Positions 17,752-26,945 are shown, counted from the first letter of the stretch. The stretch is DNA of 64,000 nucleotides from Streptomyces sp. HNM0575 (GCF_012726265.1 NZ_JAASAG010000014.1:62001-126000); one strand, 5' to 3'. Made by a program: numbers and translations. Notes: generated from the letters alone by a model not told the origin.

Positions 17752-19516
17752 CCGGCTCCGGCGCGGCGGCTGCCGGACCGAACCAGCGGGCGAGCGCGGC
17801 CCGCAGCCCCTCGCGCTCGCCCGGACCGGGACGGGCCGCGGACGACGCCCAGGCGACATGGCAGTCGGGGCGCAGCAGCAGCGCCGTCGCGGGCGGCGAA
17901 CCGGCCGCCCCGTCCGGACCCCCCGGGCCCTCGGAGCCACCGGGCCCGCCGGCGCCGTCCGTGCCCCCCGGCTCCCCCGTGCCCCCCGTCTCCTGCCCGG
18001 GCCGCACGGATCGCACGGATCGCGCGGCGAGAGCGTCCACGCGGTCGTCCCACGGCCCTACTTCACCGGCGTACGAACCGTCCCCGGTCAGATCCAGCAG
18101 CAGCGGACGCGCGTTCCTCGTCAGCTCCGCCAGCCGTACGGGCCGTCCGGCACCGGTGTCCAGCAGGAGGTCGGGCGCCCAGGCGCCGATGAGGGGATGC
18201 GGGTCCCCGTTCCCCGTCCCGTAGTGGACGTCGGCGCCCGCCATCATGTCCGCGATGTGCCGGATGTTCCCCGGCTGCTCCAGCAGCTCCGTGAACAGCT
18301 CGCGCAGCGCGGTGACTTCGCTGCCCGGAGCGATCAGCGCCGACTGCGCCCGGGTGTGCATCACCACGCGCTCGGCGACGGGCCTGCGCTCGCTCTCGTA
18401 GGTGCCGAGCAGTCCCGGCGGTGCCCACCCGCGCACCTCGGCGGCGAGCTTCCAGCCCAGGTTCACCGCGTCCTGGAGGCCGAGGTTGAGCCCGGGCCCG
18501 CCGAGCGCCGAGTGCACGTGTGCGGCGTCGCCGACCAGCAGCACGCGGCCCGCGCGGAATCGGTCCGCGAGCCGGGTGTTGCCCCCGTGCAGGCGGCGCA
18601 GCAGATGAGGCCCGTCGCCCTCCGGCGGCCCCAGCGGCACGTCGGCCCCGAGTACGCGGCGCACGCTCGCCCGCATCTCCTCCAGCGTCAGCGGACCGCC
18701 GTCCCCGCCGCGGTCCCCGCCGCGGTCCCCGCCCCCTGAGCCGACCCCGGAGCCGATTCCGTCCCCGTTCTCGCTCCCGTCGCCGTGGTCCCACTCGGTC
18801 GTGTGAAACATCGCGGCACGGCCGGGGAACGGCGCGTACGCCAACAGCCCCCGGTCCGTGCGGTGATGGATGAACGGCTGCACGAGACCGTGCCCGGGCA
18901 CGTCCAGACCGCCCGTCGCCGGGTCCGTCATCGCTTCGGGCACCGTCGCGTGCGCCGTGCGGTGCACCGTGTCGTCCCTGGTCACCCCGGGGAAGCCGAT
19001 GCCGGCCAGCTTCCGCGTCAGGCTCCGCCCGCCGTCGGCCCCGACGAGGTGGCGGCACCCGATCCGGTACGGCCCGCCGGGCCCGGAGACCTCCGCCGTC
19101 ACCTCGTGCTCGTCCTGGGAGAGCCCCGTCAGCTCGTGTCCGCGGCGTACCTCCACGCCGAGTTCGAGGGCCCGCTCCTCCAGCACCTGCTCGACGCGGA
19201 GCTGCGGCACGCCCAGCCCGTACAGCCGGTTCTGCCCGGGCTCCAGACGCCCCAGCTCCAGCGGCATCGCGCCGAAGACGAATCGCGGCACGGGGTCCGG
19301 TGGTTCCGCGCTGCCGCTGAGGCGCTCGTACAGGCCGCGGCGGTCGAGCATGAGGACCACCCGCCCGATCAGGCCGTTGGCCCGGTTCTCCGTCGTACGC
19401 TCCGGCAGCCGCTCCAGCACCAGCGGCCGTACGCCCGCGAGGCCCAGCTCGCACGCGAGCATCAGCCCGTTAGGGCCCGCGCCCGCGATGACGACGTCCC
19501 ACTCTTCGCAAGGCAT
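17723..19516 (-). CDS. FAD-dependent aromatic-type monooxygenase
   Basis: A 597-residue class A flavoprotein hydroxylase (PHBH/MhpA fold). The dinucleotide motif VIAGAGPNGLML is at 9-20, the DG motif VGADGGRS at 158-165 and the FAD-ribityl motif GDAAHVHSALGGPGLNLGLQ at about 325-345, followed by a thioredoxin-like C-terminal domain. Such enzymes hydroxylate phenols or polyketides using NAD(P)H and O2, or inactivate antibiotics. The gene sits directly downstream of a TetR regulator on the same strand (26 bp gap), suggesting ligand-induced detoxification. Two low-complexity insertions are unusual: Gly/Asp-rich residues 244-274 and a Gly/Pro-rich stretch about 495-540. The gene end overlaps the convergent gene by 29 bp. 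Confidence 0.9.
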   Translation of the reverse strand: MPCEEWDVVIAGAGPNGLMLACELGLAGVRPLVLERLPERTTENRANGLIGRVVLMLDRRGLYERLSGSAEPPDPVPRFVFGAMPLELGRLEPGQNRLYGLGVPQLRVEQVLEERALELGVEVRRGHELTGLSQDEHEVTAEVSGPGGPYRIGCRHLVGADGGRSLTRKLAGIGFPGVTRDDTVHRTAHATVPEAMTDPATGGLDVPGHGLVQPFIHHRTDRGLLAYAPFPGRAAMFHTTEWDHGDGSENGDGIGSGVGSGGGDRGGDRGGDGGPLTLEEMRASVRRVLGADVPLGPPEGDGPHLLRRLHGGNTRLADRFRAGRVLLVGDAAHVHSALGGPGLNLGLQDAVNLGWKLAAEVRGWAPPGLLGTYESERRPVAERVVMHTRAQSALIAPGSEVTALRELFTELLEQPGNIRHIADMMAGADVHYGTGNGDPHPLIGAWAPDLLLDTGAGRPVRLAELTRNARPLLLDLTGDGSYAGEVGPWDDRVDALAARSVRSVRPGQETGGTGEPGGTDGAGGPGGSEGPGGPDGAAGSPPATALLLRPDCHVAWASSAARPGPGEREGLRAALARWFGPAAAAPEPVSRAGATGR

Positions 19517-19542
19517 GTCCGCGCCCTTCCACCCGGATCGGT

Positions 19543-20364
19543 CTACCTGGATTCCGTCTCCCGGGAGCCCGTCTCCCCGGGGTCCTCCGGCCGCTTCCGC
19601 TCCCCGTGCGCGGACCCGCGTGTGGGCGCTGGCGGCGGAAGTCCCTCGGCGAGCTGCCCCAGCGCGTCCCGCAACAGCGACGGGAACGAACGGGCCTCCC
19701 CGCTCTCCCCGCTCTTGGCCCTCGCTCCGCTCCCGGCACCGGTCCCGCTCCCGGCACCCGCACCGCCCCCCGGCCCCGCTCCGCCGCCCTCGCCCCCGTC
19801 CTCGCCCCCCACCAGGAACCGCTCCATGACGACCGCGACGGCCCCGCACACCGCCGCCGCCACCAGCCGCGGATAGAGGTCCCGCGCCGCGTCCGTTCCC
19901 GTACGTTCGGCGACGGCGGCGGCCAGCTCCGCCTCGGCCAGGGCGTTGGCCTTGAAGAACTCGCCCTGGAGCGCCGGTTCGCCCACCATCAGCCGGACCC
20001 CGGCCGTCCACCGCTCGTCCGGCGCACGGTCCGCCTCGCCCTGCTGATCGAGCGCGAAGCGGGCCAGCGCCGCATGGACGACCGCGTCCCACAGCGGCTC
20101 GGAACCGGGCCGCGCCCGCAGCTCCTCCGCGATCCGGTGCGCGCGCTCGACGTGCCGCGCGGCGATCGCCTCGGCCTTGCCGGAGAAGTAGTTGTTGAAC
20201 GTACGCGGCGAGACCCCGGCCTCCGCCGCGATGTCCTCGATCCGTACGTTCGCCAGCCCCCGCTCGACCGTGAGCCGGATCGCCGCCCAGCTCAACGCCG
20301 TTCGCGTCTCCCGCTTCTTCCGCTCCCGCAGTCCGCCGCCGCGTCCGGGGTCCTCCCTGTCCAT
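19543..20364 (-). CDS. TetR-family transcriptional regulator
   Basis: A 273-residue one-component regulator. Residues 14-60 hold a TetR helix-turn-helix (LSWAAIRLTVERGLANVRIEDIAAEAGVSPRTFNNYFSGK split over two helices), followed by an alpha-helical ligand domain. A Gly/Ala/Ser-rich segment (about 200-235) interrupts the C-terminal part, longer than in typical members of about 190-220 residues. It is encoded immediately upstream of the FAD monooxygenase and behind a 38-bp imperfect palindrome (20382-20419). It probably represses itself and the monooxygenase. Confidence 0.92.
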   Translation of the reverse strand: MDREDPGRGGGLRERKKRETRTALSWAAIRLTVERGLANVRIEDIAAEAGVSPRTFNNYFSGKAEAIAARHVERAHRIAEELRARPGSEPLWDAVVHAALARFALDQQGEADRAPDERWTAGVRLMVGEPALQGEFFKANALAEAELAAAVAERTGTDAARDLYPRLVAAAVCGAVAVVMERFLVGGEDGGEGGGAGPGGGAGAGSGTGAGSGARAKSGESGEARSFPSLLRDALGQLAEGLPPPAPTRGSAHGERKRPEDPGETGSRETESR

Positions 20365-20381
20365 GCACGGGACCCTAGCAA

Positions 20382-20419
20382 TTCTTGCGCATCACGCAAA
20401 TCTGCGTACCACGCAAGAA
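20382..20419. promoter_or_regulatory. Palindromic TetR operator candidate
   Basis: The outer arms TTCTTGCG (20382-20389) and CGCAAGAA (20412-20419) are perfect inverted repeats, and inner elements ACGCA and TGCGT (20394-20398, 20402-20406) are also inverted. The site begins 17 bp upstream of the TetR ATG and about 100 bp upstream of purF on the other strand. Two TetR dimers could bind. Confidence 0.7.
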
Positions 20420-20521
20420 CGGCTGCCGACCTCGTGACCGCAAGTAGTGGACGAGTAACCCGGATTGGCTGAGCATGTACCCGATTCGGAGCAACGCGCC
20501 CCCTGTCCTAGACTCGGTCCC

Positions 20522-22105
20522 GTGCCACGTGGTGACGGACGACTCAGCCACGACCTGCTCCCCGCCGAGAAGGGCCCACAGGACGCATGCGGCGTCTTCG
20601 GCGTCTGGGCCCCCGGGGAAGAGGTCGCGAAGCTCACGTATTTCGGTCTGTACGCGCTTCAGCACCGCGGCCAGGAGTCTGCGGGCATCGCGGTCAGCAA
20701 CGGCTCGCAGATCCTTGTCTTCAAGGACATGGGCCTCGTCTCGCAGGTCTTCGACGAGACCTCCCTCGGCTCCCTCCGCGGCCACATCGCCGTCGGTCAC
20801 GCCCGCTACTCGACGACGGGCGCGTCCGTGTGGGAGAACGCCCAGCCCACCTTCCGCGCCACCGGGCACGGCTCGATCGCGCTGGGCCACAACGGCAACC
20901 TGGTCAACACCGTCGAACTGGCCGACCTGGTCGCGAAGTTGTCGCCCGGGAACGGCAGCCGCGCCACCAGGGTCGCGGCCACCAACGACACCGACCTGGT
21001 GACCGCCCTGCTCGCGGGCCAGACGGACGAGGACGGCACCCCGCTCACCGTCGAGCAGGCCGCCCCCGTCGTACTGCCCCAGGTGAAGGGCGCCTTCTCC
21101 TTCGTCTTCATGGACGAGCACACCCTCTACGCCGCCCGCGACGCCCAGGGCGTGCGCCCCCTCGTCCTCGGCCGGCTGGAGCGCGGCTGGGTCGTCGCGA
21201 GCGAGACCTCCGCGCTCGACATCGTCGGCGCCAGCTTCATCCGCGAGGTCGAGCCCGGCGAGATGATCGCCGTCGACGAGGACGGGCTCCGCTCCACCAG
21301 GTTCGCCGAGGCGAAACCCAAGGGCTGCGTCTTCGAGTACGTCTATCTGGCCCGCCCCGACACCGACATCGCCGGGCGGAACGTTTACCTCTCCCGCGTC
21401 GAGATGGGCCGCAAGCTCGCCGCCGAGGCCCCCGCCGACGCGGACCTCGTGATAGCGACGCCCGAGTCCGGCACCCCCGCCGCCATCGGCTACGCGGAGG
21501 CCAGCGGCATCCCGTACGGCAGCGGCCTGGTCAAGAACAGCTACGTCGGCCGTACGTTCATCCAGCCGAGCCAGACCATCCGCCAGCTCGGCATCCGTCT
21601 CAAGCTCAACCCGCTGAAGGAGGTCATCAGCGGCAAGCGCCTCGTCGTCGTCGACGACTCGATCGTCCGCGGCAACACCCAGCGCGCCCTGGTGCGGATG
21701 CTCCGCGAGGCCGGAGCGGCCGAGGTCCATGTGCGGATCTCCTCGCCGCCCATCAAGTGGCCCTGCTTCTTCGGCATCGACTTCGCCAACCGCGCCGAGC
21801 TGATCGCCAACGGCCTCACCGTCGAGGAGATCGGCAAGTCGCTGGGAGCCGACTCCCTCGCGTACATCTCCATCGACGGGATGACCGAGGCGACCACGAT
21901 TCCCAAGTCGCAGCTGTGCCGCGCCTGTTTCGACGGCGAGTACCCGATGCCGCTGCCCGACCCCGAGCTGCTGGGCAAGCACCTGCGCGAACCGGACACC
22001 GCCCCCGGCAGCGCCCCCGCCGAGCAGCCCTCGGTGCCCGACGTCGACGGCGTGGGTACGCTCACCGCCGGCGTCGGCGGCACCGACGCGCTGCGGCGCC
22101 CGTAG
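20522..22105 (+). CDS. purF: Amidophosphoribosyltransferase PurF
   Basis: The enzyme (527 aa) catalyses the first committed step of purine synthesis, PRPP plus glutamine to phosphoribosylamine. The N-terminal propeptide would be cleaved before Cys23 (in PQDACGVFGVW) to give the Ntn glutaminase nucleophile. The family hallmarks LYALQHRGQESAGIAVS, HARYSTTG and LGHNGNLVN follow. The PRPP loop VVVDDSIVRGNT is near 375. The C-terminal cysteines (WPCFFGID, CRACF) match the Fe-S-type PurF of Gram-positive bacteria. GTG at 20522 gives the start seen in Streptomyces relatives (PRGDGRL). purM follows after 80 bp. Confidence 0.96.
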   Translation: MPRGDGRLSHDLLPAEKGPQDACGVFGVWAPGEEVAKLTYFGLYALQHRGQESAGIAVSNGSQILVFKDMGLVSQVFDETSLGSLRGHIAVGHARYSTTGASVWENAQPTFRATGHGSIALGHNGNLVNTVELADLVAKLSPGNGSRATRVAATNDTDLVTALLAGQTDEDGTPLTVEQAAPVVLPQVKGAFSFVFMDEHTLYAARDAQGVRPLVLGRLERGWVVASETSALDIVGASFIREVEPGEMIAVDEDGLRSTRFAEAKPKGCVFEYVYLARPDTDIAGRNVYLSRVEMGRKLAAEAPADADLVIATPESGTPAAIGYAEASGIPYGSGLVKNSYVGRTFIQPSQTIRQLGIRLKLNPLKEVISGKRLVVVDDSIVRGNTQRALVRMLREAGAAEVHVRISSPPIKWPCFFGIDFANRAELIANGLTVEEIGKSLGADSLAYISIDGMTEATTIPKSQLCRACFDGEYPMPLPDPELLGKHLREPDTAPGSAPAEQPSVPDVDGVGTLTAGVGGTDALRRP

Positions 22106-22185
22106 CCGGCCCGACCGGCACCGCCCCACCGCCCGGCCCGCCACGCCTGCCCGCCCGCCTGCCCCCACGACCGAGAGAGCCGACC

Positions 22186-23271
22186 ATGCCTGTCGAGCCC
22201 GCCGACCCCTCCGGCGCCGGCGCCACCTACGCCGCCGCCGGCGTGGACATCGAGGCCGGCGACCGCGCCGTACAGCTGATGAAGGAGTGGGTGAAGAAGG
22301 CCCAGCGCCCCGAGTCGGTCGGCACGCTCGGCGGCTTCGCCGGGCTCTTCGACGCCTCCGTGCTCAAGCGGTACGAACGGCCCCTGCTGGCCTCCGCCAC
22401 CGACGGCGTCGGCACCAAGGTCGCCGTCGCACAGCGCATGGACCAGCACGACAGCATCGGCCACGACCTCGTGGCGATGGTCGTCGACGACCTGGTGGTC
22501 TGCGGCGCCGAGCCGCTCTTCATGACCGACTACATCTGCGTCGGCAGGGTCGTCCCCGAGCGCGTCGCCCAGATCGTCAAGGGCATCGCCGAGGGCTGTG
22601 TGCTGGCGGGCTGCGCACTCGTCGGCGGCGAGACCGCGGAGCACCCCGGCCTCCTCGGGCCCGACGAGTACGACGTCGCAGGCGCCGGCACGGGCGTCGT
22701 CGAGGCCGGCGCCGTGCTCGGCGCGGATCGTATCCGTACGGGGGACGCCGTGATCGCCATGGCGTCCTCAGGTCTTCACTCGAACGGGTACTCGCTGGTC
22801 AGGCACGTACTCTTCGAGCGCGCGGGCTGGGCCCTGGAGCGTGAGGTGCCCGAGTTCGGCCGCACCCTCGGCGAGGAGCTGCTGGAGCCCACCAGGATCT
22901 ACTCCCTGGACTGCCTCGCCCTGACCCGTACGACCGAGGTGCACGCCTTCTCGCACATCACCGGCGGCGGACTCGCAGGCAACCTCGCGCGCGTGGTCCC
23001 GGACGAGCTGCACGCCCGCGTCGACCGCGGCACATGGACGCCGGGCCCGGTCTTCGACCTGGTCGGGAGGGCCGGGGACGTCGCACGCGACGAGCTGGAG
23101 AGCGCGCTGAACATGGGCGTCGGCATGGTCGCGGTCGTGCCCCCGGGCTCGGCGGAGGCCGCGCTCGACACCCTCGCCGACCGTGAAGTCGAGGCCTGGG
23201 TCGCGGGGGAGATCACCGAGCGCGCGGCGGGCGCCGATGCCGTGACGCTGACGGGCGACTATGCGCGGTGA
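22186..23271 (+). CDS. purM: Phosphoribosylformylglycinamidine cyclo-ligase PurM
   Basis: AIR synthetase (361 aa) converts FGAM and ATP to aminoimidazole ribonucleotide, two steps after PurSQL acts. Characteristic segments are YAAAGVDIEAGDRAVQLMK at the start, LLASATDGVGTKVAVAQ, HDLVAMVVDDLVVCGAEPLFMTDY, ALVGGETAEHPG and FSHITGGGLAGNL. The family length of about 350 is matched. It is the second gene of a purF-purM transcript that ends at the hairpin 23329-23354. Confidence 0.96.
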   Translation: MPVEPADPSGAGATYAAAGVDIEAGDRAVQLMKEWVKKAQRPESVGTLGGFAGLFDASVLKRYERPLLASATDGVGTKVAVAQRMDQHDSIGHDLVAMVVDDLVVCGAEPLFMTDYICVGRVVPERVAQIVKGIAEGCVLAGCALVGGETAEHPGLLGPDEYDVAGAGTGVVEAGAVLGADRIRTGDAVIAMASSGLHSNGYSLVRHVLFERAGWALEREVPEFGRTLGEELLEPTRIYSLDCLALTRTTEVHAFSHITGGGLAGNLARVVPDELHARVDRGTWTPGPVFDLVGRAGDVARDELESALNMGVGMVAVVPPGSAEAALDTLADREVEAWVAGEITERAAGADAVTLTGDYAR

Positions 23272-23328
23272 CCCGCGGACGCACTCCGCGGGCGCCAAGG
23301 CCTGCGCACGTCCCGGAACAGCACAGAA

Positions 23329-23354
23329 CCCGGTCCGGCAGAGGCCGGACCGGG
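23329..23354. terminator. Bidirectional terminator between purM and DUF3073 gene
   Basis: An 11-bp perfect stem (CCCGGTCCGGC at 23329-23339, GCCGGACCGGG at 23344-23354) with a 4-nt loop lies between the convergent purM and DUF3073 genes, well placed to stop both. Confidence 0.8.
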
Positions 23355-23370
23355 CAGGGATCTGTGGACG

Positions 23371-23622
23371 TCAGCTCCGGCGCCGTGGCGCCGAAGAGTC
23401 GGAGGACTCGCCCTCGTCCTCCTCGTCGTTGTACACGTCCGAGTACTGTGCGTACCGGTCGTCGTCACGCTCATCGTCCTCGAAGCGGTCGCCGTTCGGC
23501 GGCTCGCTCGACGTCGATGCGCCCAGCTCTTCAGCCAGGCGCGACAGGTCCGTCCCACCGCTGTTGTACTTCAGCTGGCGGGCGACCTTCGTCTGCTTGG
23601 CCTTGGCCCGGCCGCGCCCCAT
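23371..23622 (-). CDS. DUF3073 protein
   Basis: An 83-residue protein of a family conserved in actinomycetes. The N-terminus is basic (GRGRAKAKQTKVARQLKY) and carries the conserved SGGTDLSRLAEELG segment. The C-terminal half is highly acidic and Tyr-rich (DERDDDRYAQYSDVYNDEEDE). The split charge suggests a nucleic-acid or protein-binding role, but no function is established. It is a single gene in its own transcript, with the terminator at its end shared with purM. Confidence 0.9.
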   Translation of the reverse strand: MGRGRAKAKQTKVARQLKYNSGGTDLSRLAEELGASTSSEPPNGDRFEDDERDDDRYAQYSDVYNDEEDEGESSDSSAPRRRS

Positions 23623-23885
23623 GGCTCGACCCCCTCAACGACGGGGCTCGACGGCCCCAGAGTCTTGACACGCGTTCACAATTCAGAGCGGACCCTCGAA
23701 GGAGAGACCGTCCCGTAGGGCTTCAACGGTACCTGCTTCCGACGCCGTACGGTACGCCGCCCGCACGACACGGGCGCCGTCGGAGGCGTCCTGCGGCTCT
23801 CTCTTCGCTGGTCAGCTGTCATTTTACCGTGTGCCCGAGTGTCGACCCGCCGAGGGGTCCAGGGGAAGGGGCCCGGCAAGGCCGT

Positions 23886-25100
23886 TCAGCCGCGCGGGAC
23901 GCCCGCGGCACCGGTGCCGGTCCCGTCGCCGTCCTCGTCGGTCCCGTCGTCCGGTGCGCCGGCACCGGCGGCCATCCGCGTCTCCGCGATGCGGTCCGCG
24001 GCGGCGGCCGGGGGCACACCGTCCGTGGCGGCACGGTCGAAGATCGACAGCGTCGTGTCGAAGATCTTTGCAGCCTTTGCTTTGGCACGTGCGAAGTCGA
24101 AGCCCAGAAGCTCGTCCGCGACCTGGATCACGCCGCCCGCGTTCACGACGTAGTCCGGCGCGTAGAGGATCCCGCGGCCCGCGAGGTCCTTCTCCACGCC
24201 GGGGTGGGCGAGTTGGTTGTTCGCCGCACCGCACACGGCCTTCGCGGTCAGGGCCGGGACGGTCGCGTCGTCCAGGGCGCCGCCGAGGGCGCAGGGGGCG
24301 TAGACGTCCAGCCCCTCGAAGCGGACCAGTGCCTCGGTGCCGGCGACGGCCTCGACCTCGGGGTGCGCGGTACGCACCCGCTCGACGGCCTCCGGCCGCA
24401 CGTCGGTGACCACCACGCGCGCGCCGTCCTCCAGCAGGTGCTCCACCAGGTGGTGCCCGACCTTGCCGACGCCTGCGATGCCGACCGTGCGGCCGCGGAG
24501 CGTGGGCGCGCCCCAAAGGTGCTGCGCGCTGGCGCGCATGCCCTGGAAGACGCCGAAGGCGGTGAGCACGGAGGAGTCGCCGGCGCCGCCCTGCTCGGGC
24601 GAACGGCCGGTCGTCCAGGGGCACGTGCGCGCGACGACGTCCATGTCCTGCACGTACGTGCCGACGTCGCATGCGGTGACGTAACGGCCGCCGAGCGACG
24701 CGACGAAGCGCCCGTAGGCGAGCAGCAGCTCCTCCGTCTTGATCTTCCCGGGGTCGCCGATGATCACGGCCTTGCCGCCGCCGTGGGGCAGTCCGGCCAT
24801 CGCGTTCTTGTACGACATGCCGCGAGCGAGGTTCAGCGCGTCCAGCAGCGCGGCCTCCTCGGGCTGGTCCTCGCCCGCGTAGGGGTGGAACCTCGTGCCG
24901 CCCAGGCCGGGGCCGAGGGCGGTGGAGTGGAGGGCGATCACTGCCTTCAGGCCGCTGGCGCGGTCCTGGCACAGCACGACTTGCTCGTGCCCGCCCTGCT
25001 CGGACCGGAAGAGGGTCCGCAGAATCCCTGTGCCACTCGCTCCGTCGGCGCTGATGGTGGGCGCCTCGGCGGGCTGTGGGGAGGGACGTACGTCAGCCAC
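23886..25100 (-). CDS. vdh: Valine (branched-chain amino acid) dehydrogenase
   Basis: An NAD-dependent enzyme (404 aa) of the Glu/Leu/Phe/Val dehydrogenase family. It deaminates valine and related amino acids to 2-oxo acids, supplying precursors for branched fatty acids and polyketides. Conserved segments include the substrate region LGPGLGGTRF and the catalytic-lysine region GLPHGGGKAVI. The Rossmann motif GIAGVGKVGHHL and NNQLAHPGVEKDLAGRGILYAPDYVVNAGG are also present. A GTG start behind GGAGTCACC gives the best beginning (ADVRPS). Compared with the usual length of about 365, it carries an extra N-terminal stretch and a 25-residue Gly/Asp-rich tail. It is divergent from the hypothetical gene upstream of bldC. 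Confidence 0.94.
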   Translation of the reverse strand: MADVRPSPQPAEAPTISADGASGTGILRTLFRSEQGGHEQVVLCQDRASGLKAVIALHSTALGPGLGGTRFHPYAGEDQPEEAALLDALNLARGMSYKNAMAGLPHGGGKAVIIGDPGKIKTEELLLAYGRFVASLGGRYVTACDVGTYVQDMDVVARTCPWTTGRSPEQGGAGDSSVLTAFGVFQGMRASAQHLWGAPTLRGRTVGIAGVGKVGHHLVEHLLEDGARVVVTDVRPEAVERVRTAHPEVEAVAGTEALVRFEGLDVYAPCALGGALDDATVPALTAKAVCGAANNQLAHPGVEKDLAGRGILYAPDYVVNAGGVIQVADELLGFDFARAKAKAAKIFDTTLSIFDRAATDGVPPAAAADRIAETRMAAGAGAPDDGTDEDGDGTGTGAAGVPRG

Positions 25101-25323
25101 GGTGGTGACTCCAGGTGTCGCGGTTGTACGCCCTTTTCGTCGCCGTCCGAGCTTGTGGCGCGCACGGCGGGGAGGGCCGGTCGACAGCAGGGTACGACCT
25201 GCGCGCGGCCGCATCGTTGCGGTGCCACGATCGGTGGTAGTCAACTGTCCCTCGAGGCCCGCCCGTAAGGGTGCGGGCCCGGGTTCCCGCGGGAGCCCCA
25301 GTCCCGAACCGTGGAGGAAACGC

Positions 25324-26199
25324 GTGGCTCAGCAGGCGTCGGTCATCGTCCCGTACGCGGCGTATCTGCGGGTGTACGAGCCACTGGCCGCGTTCCCCGA
25401 ACCGGAGCGTGCGCACTGGGTGCGCTATGCCAAGCGGGACCGTGTGCCCACCGCCCAGGACGAGTTGCGCCGTTCGCTGGCCGACCTGCTGCCCGTACCG
25501 CCCGTGGCCGTGCCCGTGCGCGAGAGCGCGGACGCCTTCGTGGCGGAGGTCGACGGCGTGGTGTGCGTGTGCCCCTGGCGGACCCGGCTGCGCGGCTGGC
25601 AGGCGCTTGCAGCGCTGTCGCAGGCGGCGGGCGAGCAGGAGGTGGCGATGCCGCAGACCGTGCTGGACGCGGCGGTTCCTCCGGTCGTACGGCGTCAGGC
25701 CGCCGCGGACTATGAGCGCTGGCTGACGCGCAATCCCGACGCCCGCCCGTGGATCCGCACGGCGCTGTGGCACGTGCCTGTGCGCTGGTTCGTTCTTTTT
25801 TCTTCGGAGGAGAAAGAGTTTGCGAAGCCAGGAAGCGGTGAGGAGAGCGTTCAGCAGTTCGTCCTCCGCTATCGCACGCCGATGGTCCAGGCGAGGCGCC
25901 GCCTCGCCCGTGGTCTGAAGGTTCTCCGCGAGGAGTTGGAGGAGGGGCCGCTCGTCGACGGCCTGGTCGACGTGGGCAGATGGCTGGAGGAATTCCATCC
26001 GCGGTCCCTCGTCGAACTGGACTACGGCGGTCTGGCGCACGCGATCCCTGAGGAGCAGCTCGCCGACGACGATTCCGCTGCCGACGTGGCGGAGGGAATC
26101 GCGGCACTGCGCGCAGGGGACGGGGAGCGGGCCGGCGTCGCCTACGAGCGGCTGACGGACCGCTGGCGCGCTGTGAGAGAACTACAGTTCGCCAACTGA
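25324..26199 (+). CDS. Conserved hypothetical protein upstream of bldC
   Basis: A 291-residue soluble protein beginning AQQASVIVPYAAYLRVYEPLAAFPE. It has no signal peptide or membrane segment. The mid-region contains WLTRNPDARPWIRTALWHVPVRWFVLF, then a Glu/Lys-rich loop and helical regions rich in Leu/Glu/Arg. The strong ribosome binding site GGAGGAAA supports the GTG start. Proteins of this type lie beside vdh and bldC in many Streptomyces genomes as I recall; no catalytic motif is visible and I do not assign a function. It is transcribed away from vdh, sharing a 220-bp promoter region. Confidence 0.85.
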   Translation: MAQQASVIVPYAAYLRVYEPLAAFPEPERAHWVRYAKRDRVPTAQDELRRSLADLLPVPPVAVPVRESADAFVAEVDGVVCVCPWRTRLRGWQALAALSQAAGEQEVAMPQTVLDAAVPPVVRRQAAADYERWLTRNPDARPWIRTALWHVPVRWFVLFSSEEKEFAKPGSGEESVQQFVLRYRTPMVQARRRLARGLKVLREELEEGPLVDGLVDVGRWLEEFHPRSLVELDYGGLAHAIPEEQLADDDSAADVAEGIAALRAGDGERAGVAYERLTDRWRAVRELQFAN

Positions 26200-26738
26200 C
26201 TGCGCGGGTTCGCTCCGTGAGGTTCACGTTCGTGGTTGTGTTCGTGAACTGAACGCGGACGGGGGCCAACGGGGTTGTGCATGTCACGGACCTCCAGGAC
26301 CTAGGTCCCGAAAGGGGCCAAAGCCTCAAGCGTGACGGACAGCACTTTCCGGGGCCTTGCTCTCAGAGCCGTCCCTCGTGTCAAAATAGGACAAGGAGTT
26401 CGACGGGGGCTCCATCCATCCAACTATGGTCGGAAAGATCGGTATTGCCCACCTTGGTGGGGCTGGTGCTGCTTGGTCGCCCTGTGACTGATCGTCACGG
26501 TGGGGTGACTGTCCGCTATGGGGCGGTCCATCGGCTTCCGTCGAGGTTCACCACCTCAGAGGGCAATTCCATCGGTTTGGCCGACGTGGCTGGACAGATG
26601 GTGTAGTTGTAGTGCCGAGGACAAGCCGTTCGTCCTATAACCGACTCGGCTCGCGTACGTCCATATCGGGCAACGCGGGCCAAGGTGCAGAATTCAAGGA
26701 AAGAACCGTATGGTTCGGTTCCTCCGAGGAGGCCGCTC
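26200..26738. promoter_or_regulatory. Long bldC upstream region
   Basis: About 540 bp of comparatively low-GC, gene-free DNA before bldC. It has several short AT-rich patches (for example around 26380-26400 and 26600-26700). Developmental genes often have extended promoter regions, and this one should hold the bldC promoter and possible regulator sites. No open frame here looks real. The ribosome binding site GAGGAGG just before the bldC ATG is strong. Confidence 0.5.
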
Positions 26739-26945
26739 ATGACCGCTCGCACCCCAGATGCCGAGCCCCTGTTGACCCCGGCTGAGGTTGCCACGATGTT
26801 CCGCGTGGACCCGAAAACGGTCACACGCTGGGCAAAGGCGGGCAAGCTCACGTCGATCCGCACGCTCGGTGGTCACCGCCGCTACCGCGAGGCGGAGGTG
26901 CGCGCACTGCTGGCGGGCATCCCGCAGCAGCGCAGTGAGGTTTGA
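26739..26945 (+). CDS. bldC: Developmental regulator BldC
   Basis: A 68-residue MerR-like DNA-binding protein that holds Streptomyces in vegetative growth by delaying the onset of development. The sequence LLTPAEVATMFRVDPKTVTRWAK (about 11-33) is the winged helix-turn-helix, and GKLTSIRTLGGHRRYREAEVRALL (34-57) is the wing. Unlike MerR proteins it has no effector domain. BldC binds direct repeats cooperatively as asymmetric oligomers, and the sequence matches the Streptomyces protein almost residue for residue as I recall it. It is monocistronic, with a strong terminator at 27051-27089. Confidence 0.97.
   Translation: MTARTPDAEPLLTPAEVATMFRVDPKTVTRWAKAGKLTSIRTLGGHRRYREAEVRALLAGIPQQRSEV

Noticed and set aside
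26277..26606. 109-codon plus-strand frame upstream of bldC
   Set aside because: The composition is not protein-like, there is no ribosome binding site, and the region looks like an extended promoter.
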